Part shown: positions 1 through 4,799 of the stretch, piece by piece | How positions within the stretch are numbered: position 1 is the stretch's first letter | How the letters are laid out: every line of letters begins with the position of its first letter | NCBI GenBank assembly: GCA_009781535.1 | Contig: WQXX01000068.1 | Span: 1-6,114, forward strand | Origin: Coriobacteriia bacterium | GTDB lineage: Bacteria; Actinomycetota; Coriobacteriia; Coriobacteriales; UBA8131 | Direction of reading: 5' to 3' | Length of the DNA: 6,114 nt | Program-made: the position numbers and the translations under genes | Notes under the pieces: generated by a model | Seen by the model: only the letters and a program-made list of their open reading frames with translations | What the model was told of the DNA's origin: nothing | Databases searched by the model: none

Positions 1-608
1 AGGTTGTCGTCATAATCAGAAGCATCAAAACTGGTCATGACCTGCAGGAACTCCTCTGCGGTCTTGACAAAATAGACCTTCTTCTTATCGGCGAAGTCTG
101 CATACAGGAACTTGAAGCTGTTGGAGTTGTTGGCTTTGATGACCAGCGGAAAACCAAAGGGCAGCTCATCCAGAATCCCCTGTCGCCTATCGGGTGGGCA
201 TATGACCGTCTGGGGATACCGTAGGCCGTACCGTTCGCAGAGCGCGTAGAACCTGTCTTTGGTAACGAATTCTTCCAGCAACTCCTCACTTATGAAGCGG
301 TTTTCGATATAAGGCTCCAGAAGCGCGCTGTTTTTAACAACCAGCTCGGTATAACGGTCAGAACAGGGAATGAGAATCTTCCTGCCTGGTTGATCTTTAA
401 GAACCCCGGTAATCGTTGGAATGAAGACTGCCTCATCATCGAATTCATCCACCTGGATGATGTCGACTATCTTGCTGCATTTGGTCGCAGCCAAACGTTG
501 GCGGCAGACGAGCAACGAACGGATTCCATAGCGTTCGAAAAAAGCACGAGCCATGCCGTAGGCGTTCTCGTCGCTGCCTAAAATAATTGGAAGAAAGACG
601 TCACTCAT
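1..608 (-). CDS. ATP-grasp carboxylate-amine ligase, D-aspartate-ligase-like (3' part outside window)
   Basis: An open frame runs leftward from the ATG at 606-608 and leaves the window after 202 codons, so the C-terminal catalytic part is missing. The N-terminus (LPIILGSDENAYGMARAFF, residues 6-24) has the glycine-containing pre-ATP-grasp pattern of carboxylate-amine ligases. Further on come PCSDRYTELV (81-90), KDRFYALCERYGLRYPQT (117-134), which matches the usual start of the ATP-grasp N-subdomain, and FPLVIKAN (153-160), whose K158 should contact ATP. Known members include the D-aspartate ligase that adds D-Asp to the lysine of peptidoglycan precursors, but related enzymes use other substrates, so the substrate here is a guess. 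An in-frame TGA lies just upstream, which fixes the start. The ribosome site is weak (GAGCGACGG). The gene begins 15 bases after the sortase stop, so translational coupling with the sortase is likely. Family assignment is fairly secure. Confidence 0.8.
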   Translation of the reverse strand, partial: MSDVFLPIILGSDENAYGMARAFFERYGIRSLLVCRQRLAATKCSKIVDIIQVDEFDDEAVFIPTITGVLKDQPGRKILIPCSDRYTELVVKNSALLEPYIENRFISEELLEEFVTKDRFYALCERYGLRYPQTVICPPDRRQGILDELPFGFPLVIKANNSNSFKFLYADFADKKKVYFVKTAEEFLQVMTSFDASDYDDN

Positions 609-623
609 AACCGTCGCTCATTA

Positions 624-1802
624 TCAGGGTTCAGTCGGGGCAACAGGGACAAAACTGCGTACGGGAATCGCAGTGACGATAACCCGGTAGCTGTTGTCGC
701 GGTTATCACAGGTGATGAAGGAATAGAGCGTGTCGACGCGCGGACGGATCTCATTGTAATCGCGCGACGTGGATATCGAATAGGAAAGCAGGTTGTCGCG
801 GTAGTTTGCAAAATCGTTGTTCGAGGAGAAGGAAAAGGTACGAATCTGCTCGCTACCAGAAATCCTCAAACACGCGATGGCGCGTAACTCATACGTGCAC
901 TCGGGTGTAAGGATATAGATGCTTTTATGGTCAATCAGATACTGCTGGTTCATATACAAATACATGTCGGAGAACATGGAGCCGTCGCGCATGTTATGCC
1001 CATAGATGAAATTGTTCTTTGCATTCAGGCTGCCGCTGCCCGCACTGTCAACAAATATCGCGCCTGAGCTATTTGCTCTGCGATCAGCAAGATGAGTGAG
1101 ATAAAACGTGTTGTCAGAACCCTGGACGATAGGATAATTCACCCGCGTACCGGGGATGATAATCCATCCGACCGTATCAGAATTGATGGCTTTGAGCCCT
1201 TCCCAATCGACGACCGTCTCCTCGATGGTAAGCTCTTTGGGCACCTGTTCGGGGCCTAAAGTGGGAAAACTGAACATGGAATCGCTTTGCACAGGAAGCG
1301 TTACGAACCCGCTCATCTCACGATAACTGTTTTGGGCGATGCGATACTGGTAAATGAGAAGGCCGCCGATGGTTAGCGCAGAAACAAGCAGCAACGAGCC
1401 AACAATAAGCAGCGCTCGTGAGATGAAGAGGTCTTTTTTTGAAGGTTTGGCTTTGCCTGACGGACGCCTGGCGTTACCTATTGAGCGCCCGGCTTTGCCT
1501 GTTAGACGCCCGTTGTTACTCGATGATGGTCTGCTGATGCCTGATGATGGTCTGCTGATGCCTGATGATGGCCTGCTGTTACTTGCGGCCAAGCGCCTTC
1601 GCGCGCCCGATGAACGGCTGCTGCTTTTAACAGAGTGGTTTTCATTATCAGAAGGAGAACTGCTCTCAGGTATCGAGGGTAGAGTTTCCTCGCCTATGGG
1701 GCGCTCGACAGGTGTTGATGAGGAATCATCCTCATCAACCTCCAGGAGGTCATCATCAAGAGCCTCCGGTTCGATGTTGTTTATCCTCTGCCCTTCTGGC
1801 AT
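624..1802 (-). CDS. Class B sortase with long disordered cytoplasmic tail
   Basis: This is a membrane-anchored cysteine transpeptidase of 392 residues that joins sorting-signal proteins to the cell wall or to each other. The catalytic His is H269 in FIYGHNMRDGSMF, a class B signature. The catalytic Cys is C365 in LYSFITCDNRDNSYR, and the Arg is R373. The upstream TVGWIIIPGTRVNYPIVQG (210-228) is also typical of class B. One membrane helix spans about 129-151, followed by an external linker and the catalytic domain. The first 125 or so residues are unusual: an acidic start (10-40), a Ser-rich part, then a basic Ser/Arg/Gly heptad-repeat tract (76-117). Most class B sortases have only a few residues before the membrane helix. 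GGAGAG lies 5 bases before the ATG, supporting the start. It is preceded by a small membrane-protein gene (90-base gap) and followed by an ATP-grasp ligase (15-base gap). No LPXTG- or NPQTN-type substrate is visible in the window. Confidence 0.93.
   Translation of the reverse strand: MPEGQRINNIEPEALDDDLLEVDEDDSSSTPVERPIGEETLPSIPESSSPSDNENHSVKSSSRSSGARRRLAASNSRPSSGISRPSSGISRPSSSNNGRLTGKAGRSIGNARRPSGKAKPSKKDLFISRALLIVGSLLLVSALTIGGLLIYQYRIAQNSYREMSGFVTLPVQSDSMFSFPTLGPEQVPKELTIEETVVDWEGLKAINSDTVGWIIIPGTRVNYPIVQGSDNTFYLTHLADRRANSSGAIFVDSAGSGSLNAKNNFIYGHNMRDGSMFSDMYLYMNQQYLIDHKSIYILTPECTYELRAIACLRISGSEQIRTFSFSSNNDFANYRDNLLSYSISTSRDYNEIRPRVDTLYSFITCDNRDNSYRVIVTAIPVRSFVPVAPTEP
1452..1577 (-). repeat. 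21-bp in-frame repeat encoding heptapeptides in sortase tail
   Basis: A 21-base unit occurs about 2.7 times nearly perfectly at 1522-1578 and encodes SRPSSGI repeated. Translation shows the seven-residue periodicity continuing in degenerate form toward the membrane helix (NGRLTGK, AGRSIGN, ARRPSGK). Glycine recurs at residues 81, 88, 102, 109 and 116, with serine at 95. The tract is basic and should be cytoplasmic and disordered. Such arrays often vary in copy number between strains. Confidence 0.85.
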
Positions 1803-1807
1803 GAAAG

Positions 1808-1813
1808 CTCTCC
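1808..1813 (-). promoter_or_regulatory. Ribosome binding site of sortase gene
   Basis: GGAGAG on the minus strand lies 5 bases upstream of the ATG at 1800-1802. It supports that start and the full-length cytoplasmic tail. Confidence 0.7.
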
Positions 1814-1892
1814 ACGGAATCGTGACAAAAACAAATGCTCCCGCGATGCCTCAGCACACGAGAGCAGGAAACACCGCTAAAAGACCGTGCTA

Positions 1893-2126
1893 TTACTTCT
1901 TTTTCTTGTTGCCTTGTTTCTTGGCAGCTAATTTCCTGGCTTCCTCAGCCTTCCTGAGCGCTTCTATTCTTTTAACTTCCTTGCGGTAGCCCTTGATGAT
2001 GAAGGCTGCAATCACAGCGACGAGAGCGACAATCAGGACGATGATGACGATCCATATTGCCATTTCTGCATTGTCGGTGCCGAAAAACTTCTCAAATACC
2101 TCAAAGATCCATGTGTCTTGGAACAT
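1893..2126 (-). CDS. Small single-pass membrane protein, unknown function
   Basis: This predicted protein has 77 residues. It has a short aromatic, amphipathic-looking N-terminus (WIFEVFEKFFG, residues 6-16) and one strongly hydrophobic helix (about 22-44). A highly charged Lys/Arg/Ala/Glu helix (about 46-70) follows and the protein ends in KKQGNKKKK. The positive-inside rule puts the basic tail in the cytoplasm. I do not recognise a family. The frame is open upstream to 2204, but the ATG at 2124-2126 is preferred because AAGGA (2135-2139) lies 8 bases before it. The ATG at 2133-2135 overlaps that ribosome site, and the more distant one at 2204 has no good site. It is the first gene of the presumed operon with sortase and ATP-grasp ligase. 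It could be a partner or membrane scaffold for the sortase; that is inference from position only. Confidence 0.72.
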   Translation of the reverse strand: MFQDTWIFEVFEKFFGTDNAEMAIWIVIIVLIVALVAVIAAFIIKGYRKEVKRIEALRKAEEARKLAAKKQGNKKKK

Positions 2127-2134
2127 AAAACACA

Positions 2135-2139
2135 TCCTT
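2135..2139 (-). promoter_or_regulatory. Ribosome binding site that sets the start of the small membrane protein
   Basis: AAGGA on the minus strand is 8 bases from the ATG at 2124-2126. It overlaps the alternative ATG at 2133-2135, so the shorter 77-residue product is the better call. Confidence 0.55.
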
Positions 2140-2190
2140 ACTCGCGGTTTCCACCAGCTTGACTGCACGTCGGTGCATCGTTGCGATTCT

Positions 2191-2196
2191 ATCATA
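2191..2196 (-). promoter_or_regulatory. Possible -10 element for the small protein/sortase operon
   Basis: TATGAT (5 of 6 to the consensus) is read on the minus strand 65 bases before the chosen start. No good -35 lies at 16-18 bases. The nearest candidates are TTGATG, 22 bases away, and TTGAAG, 10 bases away. The promoter is therefore tentative, although a promoter somewhere in the 214-base gap is plausible. Confidence 0.27.
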
Positions 2197-2250
2197 TGTC
2201 GCAATGCTTCAACATCAGCATCAACGTTTTTGTAATCCTACTGTTTTATC

Positions 2251-2282
2251 GAGGTCTCGAGAGGTTCTCAAGAGGTTCTCGG
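2251..2282. repeat. Short tandem repeat, about 11 bp x 3
   Basis: AGAGGTTCTC occurs at 2260-2269 and again at 2271-2280, with a shortened copy (GAGGTCTCG) at 2251-2259. At the junction of the first two copies is an 8-bp palindrome TCTCGAGA (2255-2262). The tract lies in the gap between the GGDEF gene and the small membrane-protein gene. Its function is unknown; an 11-base period is close to one helical turn. Confidence 0.65.
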
Positions 2283-2300
2283 CGTTTTCAGGACACCGAA

Positions 2301-2330
2301 AGAGGCTTTACTGAGAGAGGCTTTACCGAG
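2301..2330. repeat. 15-bp direct repeat, two copies
   Basis: AGAGGCTTTACTGAG (2301-2315) is followed directly by AGAGGCTTTACCGAG (2316-2330), which differs at one base. It lies immediately past the GGDEF stop codon, next to the 11-bp repeat array. Nothing in the flanks suggests an insertion element. Confidence 0.75.
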
Positions 2331-2342
2331 CAAGTTTTGCTC
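2328..2342 (-). terminator. Small hairpin over the GGDEF stop codon; weak terminator candidate
   Basis: A 6-bp stem with a 3-base loop (GAGCAA-AAC-TTGCTC on the minus strand) overlaps the TGA at 2341-2343. No run of T follows, so factor-independent termination is doubtful. It may be only a minor 3' structure. Confidence 0.2.
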
Positions 2343-3867
2343 AGGTTCCAGCGCGACGTTCCACCTTACGGGCGCGTTTGTATTCATACATAATCTCGTC
2401 AGCAATACTCAAAAGGTAACTACCGGTATTCTTGTTCTTCTTGGTGATCTCAATCACGCCATAGCTGATGCTGCGCTGGTAGTCTATATTTGAGTTTTCG
2501 ATAAGACTTGTGCGCATCTCCTCAAAACGCTCATCAGCGTCGTTTTTGTTCCAGCCAAGGCTGAGCAGCATGAACTCATCGCCGCCAAGACGGCATAAAA
2601 CGACGTTCTCGTCAAAGGTCCTCAGAAGCTTGGCAACCGTAATGATATACGTGTCGCCTTCGGCGTGCCCATAGGTATCGTTGACATACTTGAGATTGTC
2701 GATATCGACAAAGGCAATGACGAATTCCTCGCGGTTTTTGAGCCATTTATCAAGCAGATTCATGCCAAAATGACGGCTGTTCGAACCAGTGAGCGCGTCG
2801 TAGAATGCAATCGTCTCAAGCTCCTCGCGGGTACGTTTTTCCTCGGTGATATCGTTCATCACAAAGGCATATGCCGCGTGTTCGTACCATGCCACCGGGT
2901 ACCAGACAACTGCAAAGCAGCGCTCGTCCTCACCATTAAACAGGCTGAGCTCCATCACATGCTGTCCCCCACTGCCCCAATCACTGCGGTCTATCAGATC
3001 AACCTGGCGATCAAGCCAGTCCTGTATGATTTCGATACCAATCGTGAAGTGAGAGATCTTGCGTTGACCATGGTTGTTGTACAGCCACTCCCTCGTTTGG
3101 CAATCGACAACAAAAATCCATTGATCGATGTCTTCAGAAATCGCCTCAAACAGACGGACGCTTTGCAACAGTTCCTCGGTCTTGCGTTTGTTGATCTCAA
3201 TCTCGGCACGCAGCGCGGAGTCGCGCTCATCAAGTTGACGGATCATGCCATTGATGGATTTAGAGAACTCGCCGGCAAAGCTCACCTGCTGCTTATAATC
3301 ACCTTTCGCAACCTGCCCAATCTGCCAGGTAAGGTGCTTGAGCGTAGCCTGCAGGCTCTTTAGACCGCTGGCAAGCTCATTGCCCGGTGTCAGTGGGCTC
3401 GTCTCGAGGTTTCCTTTCGCGATATGATTTGCAAGTGTGCGGGATTCATGCAGGCACTGACCGACATAAAGCAAGCCGGCGCCCAAGTCCTGGAACTCGG
3501 TTGGGAGATCCTCGACGACAAGTTTTGCGGATTGAGGGCTGTAGATGACGTCTTTAAGATAATCGAACATGGCGGCGGCGGCGGTTTTCTGCTCGTGCAC
3601 GCTTAGAGCATTTTGCCACGCAGGCATCCCTGCTCCAGTTGCGAGCAGCACTTCGGCGCCAAGCGCTTCGGTACCAAGAGCTTCGGCGCCAAGCGTTTCG
3701 GCGTCAAGCGTTTCGGTGCCAAGCACCTCGGCGCTTGGTTCTCCAGCGCCAGGCGCTTGAGCGTTTGTTTCTTTAACGCCAAGCGCTCCGACGTCTTGCG
3801 TTATTATGTTCTGATCTCCGGCATTTGCCGTCTCTTCTGGCAGTTTAACTATCGGATCATTGGTCAT
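2341..3867 (-). CDS. Soluble HAMP-like/PAS/GGDEF diguanylate cyclase
   Basis: The 508-residue protein has no membrane segment or signal peptide. In order there is an Ala/Glu/Gly-rich low-complexity head (about 20-80) with pentapeptide repeats, a helical part (85-150), and a HAMP-like stretch (about 165-220, with GDYKQQVSFAGEFSKSINGM at 189-208). A short coiled coil leads to a PAS-like domain (about 235-342) that ends in NDITEEK. The GGDEF domain fills about 350-500. GGDEF at 428-432 is intact, with metal-site residues in FVDIDNLKYVNDTYGHAEGD (D388, N396, D405), so it should make cyclic di-GMP from two GTP. The inhibitory RxxD motif is missing at its usual place five residues before GGDEF (DENV there). 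The opening motif is DALTGSNSR rather than DxLTGLxNR. AGAAGG lies 4 bases before the ATG. It follows the V4R gene by 60 bases and is probably cotranscribed with it, suggesting that V4R controls its activity. Confidence 0.92.
   Translation of the reverse strand: MTNDPIVKLPEETANAGDQNIITQDVGALGVKETNAQAPGAGEPSAEVLGTETLDAETLGAEALGTEALGAEVLLATGAGMPAWQNALSVHEQKTAAAAMFDYLKDVIYSPQSAKLVVEDLPTEFQDLGAGLLYVGQCLHESRTLANHIAKGNLETSPLTPGNELASGLKSLQATLKHLTWQIGQVAKGDYKQQVSFAGEFSKSINGMIRQLDERDSALRAEIEINKRKTEELLQSVRLFEAISEDIDQWIFVVDCQTREWLYNNHGQRKISHFTIGIEIIQDWLDRQVDLIDRSDWGSGGQHVMELSLFNGEDERCFAVVWYPVAWYEHAAYAFVMNDITEEKRTREELETIAFYDALTGSNSRHFGMNLLDKWLKNREEFVIAFVDIDNLKYVNDTYGHAEGDTYIITVAKLLRTFDENVVLCRLGGDEFMLLSLGWNKNDADERFEEMRTSLIENSNIDYQRSISYGVIEITKKNKNTGSYLLSIADEIMYEYKRARKVERRAGT
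3651..3800 (-). repeat. 15-bp in-frame repeat encoding pentapeptides in GGDEF protein head
   Basis: A 15-base period is visible over roughly ten units. Five are close copies at 3651-3725 (for example CTTCGGCGCCAAGCG) and the outer ones are degraded. The protein reads as ETLGA/EALGT/EALGA-type pentapeptides at residues 47-74. This pattern is not the A(D/N)LXX signature of the pentapeptide-repeat fold, so a disordered or helical linker is more likely. Confidence 0.85.
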
Positions 3868-3871
3868 GTGG

Positions 3872-3877
3872 CCTTCT
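3872..3877 (-). promoter_or_regulatory. Ribosome binding site of GGDEF gene
   Basis: AGAAGG on the minus strand lies 4 bases before the ATG at 3865-3867. No separate promoter stands out in the 60-base gap behind the V4R gene. Confidence 0.6.
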
Positions 3878-3927
3878 TGTTATCCAGTAAATAGTCCAGC
3901 ACATTCTTCGCTGGCCCCTGTCATGCG

Positions 3928-4470
3928 CTAGTCGACAACCACACCGCTGAAACGGCAGGTACGATCACCTGAAGCCCAGCAGTCGATTTCGCGAACATCG
4001 TAGTTCTTGCCTGTATATGCTTTCAGGATTCCAGCAATAAAACCTTCGTCATAATAACATACGCTCTCGTTGGTAATGGGCAGGCCGCTACAGTCAAGGT
4101 CTTGCCCGACGGTGAGAATAAGATTACCTGTCTCCGGATCAAAAGCCTCCATGCGCAGAATGCCAATCTTAAGATCCACAAGCGTCTGCTGCAGGTTGAC
4201 GATGAAGGTCGCAAGGTCAACGGTTAGATCGAGAATATTAGCCGCGAGTTCTGAGCCCGCAAGAAAGCCTGCGTCACGGAACAGTTCGTTAGCTTTCTCT
4301 GCCCCATACTCCTTTGTCAGTATATCAAGCATGGTGAACTGCAAAAGACGATACACCAAAACCGGCATTTCCTCGCCAAGGTCACCACGGCCCCCCTTGA
4401 TGTCGCCCAGATTCTCCCATGTAAAAATATTGTGGGTCTCTACTGACGTTTTTTTGAAGATATTGTCCAT
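3928..4470 (-). CDS. V4R-domain (4-vinyl reductase type) ligand-sensor protein
   Basis: The 180-residue protein has an N-terminal helical part (about 30-105) and a C-terminal V4R domain (about 105-178). The core motifs are LDCSGLPITNESVCYYDEGFI (about 125-145) and REIDCWASGDRTCRF (160-174). V4R domains bind small molecules; in phenol-sensing regulators such as MopR they also hold a structural zinc. By my recollection that zinc site is Cys-x22-Glu-x2-Cys-x7-Cys. Here C138, E161, C164 and C172 have exactly that spacing, so zinc binding is likely; the ligand is unknown. There is no DNA-binding or AAA+ domain, so the protein must signal through a partner, most likely the GGDEF protein encoded next. 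The ATG at 4476 adjoins the Shine-Dalgarno directly, so the ATG at 4470, six bases from it, is preferred; the longer form would add Met-Asp. Heme-NO type sensing cannot be excluded but no clear signature supports it. Confidence 0.88.
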   Translation of the reverse strand: MDNIFKKTSVETHNIFTWENLGDIKGGRGDLGEEMPVLVYRLLQFTMLDILTKEYGAEKANELFRDAGFLAGSELAANILDLTVDLATFIVNLQQTLVDLKIGILRMEAFDPETGNLILTVGQDLDCSGLPITNESVCYYDEGFIAGILKAYTGKNYDVREIDCWASGDRTCRFSGVVVD

Positions 4471-4476
4471 GTCCAT

Positions 4477-4484
4477 TCCTTTCT
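4477..4484 (-). promoter_or_regulatory. Ribosome binding site that sets the V4R start
   Basis: AGAAAGGA on the minus strand has zero spacing to the ATG at 4474-4476 and 6 bases to the ATG at 4468-4470. The second ATG is therefore the likelier start. Confidence 0.6.
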
Positions 4485-4549
4485 GTGTTCAGCGAACTAC
4501 GTTACCCATACGTGTATCTATTCCTCCAGCCTTTCTGCACTTGAACGAT

Positions 4550-4579
4550 ATAATACCTGATTCAAGAATACATTGACAG
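4550..4579 (-). promoter_or_regulatory. Candidate sigma70-type promoter for V4R-GGDEF pair
   Basis: On the minus strand, CTGTCA (4574-4579, 4 of 6 to TTGACA) and TATTAT (4550-4555, 5 of 6 to TATAAT) are 18 bases apart. This places the transcript start near 4543, with a leader of about 70 bases to the ATG at 4470. Confidence 0.42.
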
Positions 4580-4592
4580 TTCCAATCTGTCA
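4574..4592. promoter_or_regulatory. Inverted repeat TGACAG-N7-CTGTCA, candidate operator
   Basis: A perfect 6-bp dyad with a 7-base spacer (19 bp overall) covers the -35 element of the V4R promoter candidate. A dimeric repressor bound here would block that promoter. The protein that would bind is not identifiable from the window. Confidence 0.4.
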
Positions 4593-4646
4593 TAGAATAT
4601 GCAGCAAGCGAATTGCCGTGCAAATCACCTTCGATACAAGCCTTAG

Positions 4647-4678
4647 TACAACACAAAATACAACACAAAATACAACAC
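4647..4678. repeat. 12-bp tandem direct repeat, 2.7 copies
   Basis: TACAACACAAAA occurs at 4647-4658 and 4659-4670, followed by the first eight bases (TACAACAC) at 4671-4678, without a mismatch. It lies near the middle of the divergent region, about 100 bases from each promoter candidate. It could be a tandem site for an activator or a slipped-strand repeat. Confidence 0.85.
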
Positions 4679-4761
4679 GACGAAAAAATTGAAAACAAGC
4701 CCCGACCATCGAACGAATCTAAACTAAGTCCGCTACACTATGGTGGTAACAGTTCCAAACA

Positions 4762-4767
4762 GATAAT
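4762..4767 (+). promoter_or_regulatory. Possible -10 element for flippase gene
   Basis: GATAAT matches five of six consensus bases and would give a leader of about 26 bases before the GTG at 4800. No -35 match lies 16-18 bases upstream, so an activator-dependent promoter or a different start site is possible. Confidence 0.22.
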
Positions 4768-4788
4768 TTGAATGAAGCTGGATAGCAT

Positions 4789-4794
4789 GGTGGA
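4789..4794 (+). promoter_or_regulatory. Ribosome binding site of flippase gene
   Basis: GGTGGA lies 5 bases before the in-frame GTG at 4800-4802. The nearby ATG at 4787 is in another frame and stops after six codons, so the GTG start is preferred. Confidence 0.5.
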
Positions 4795-4799
4795 TAAGC

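Larger units (their letters stand above)
4477..4799. other. Divergent regulatory region between V4R and flippase genes
   Basis: This 323-base AT-richer stretch holds no convincing gene. From left to right it contains the V4R ribosome site (4477-4484) and a GGAGGA (4522-4527) before a seven-codon frame MGNVVR-stop (4489-4509). Next come the V4R promoter candidate (4550-4579) and a dyad over its -35 (4574-4592). A 12-bp tandem repeat follows (4647-4678), then a second copy of ACAGTTCCAA (4749-4758), a possible -10 GATAAT for the flippase (4762-4767), and its ribosome site (4789-4794). Confidence 0.6.

Noticed and set aside
1354..1989. Long plus-strand open frame opposite the sortase
   Set aside because: It is antisense to a gene with clear catalytic motifs. 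Its Leu/Arg-rich composition follows from the Ser/Arg repeat on the other strand.
2665..3363. 232-codon plus-strand open frame opposite the GGDEF gene
   Set aside because: It overlaps the HAMP-like, PAS and GGDEF coding sequence completely and shows no domain of its own.
3569..3894. Plus-strand frames with KRFGAK-like repeats
   Set aside because: The repeat is the complement of the 15-bp coding repeat in the GGDEF gene; there is no ribosome site or family signature.
4573..4598. Plus-strand promoter TTGACA ... TAGAAT for the flippase
   Set aside because: The spacer is only 14 bases, and the start would leave a leader near 200 bases. The hexamer is better explained by the dyad over the minus-strand promoter.
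4647..4678. CRISPR-like array
   Set aside because: The unit is only 12 bases with no spacers between copies.
4489..4698. Minus-strand frame with a Cys-rich CCILCCILCC start
   Set aside because: The Cys pattern is only a translation of the 12-bp tandem repeat, and no ribosome site lies before the start. The embedded seven-codon MGNVVR frame has a GGAGGA 12 bases ahead, too far for a confident leader-peptide call.
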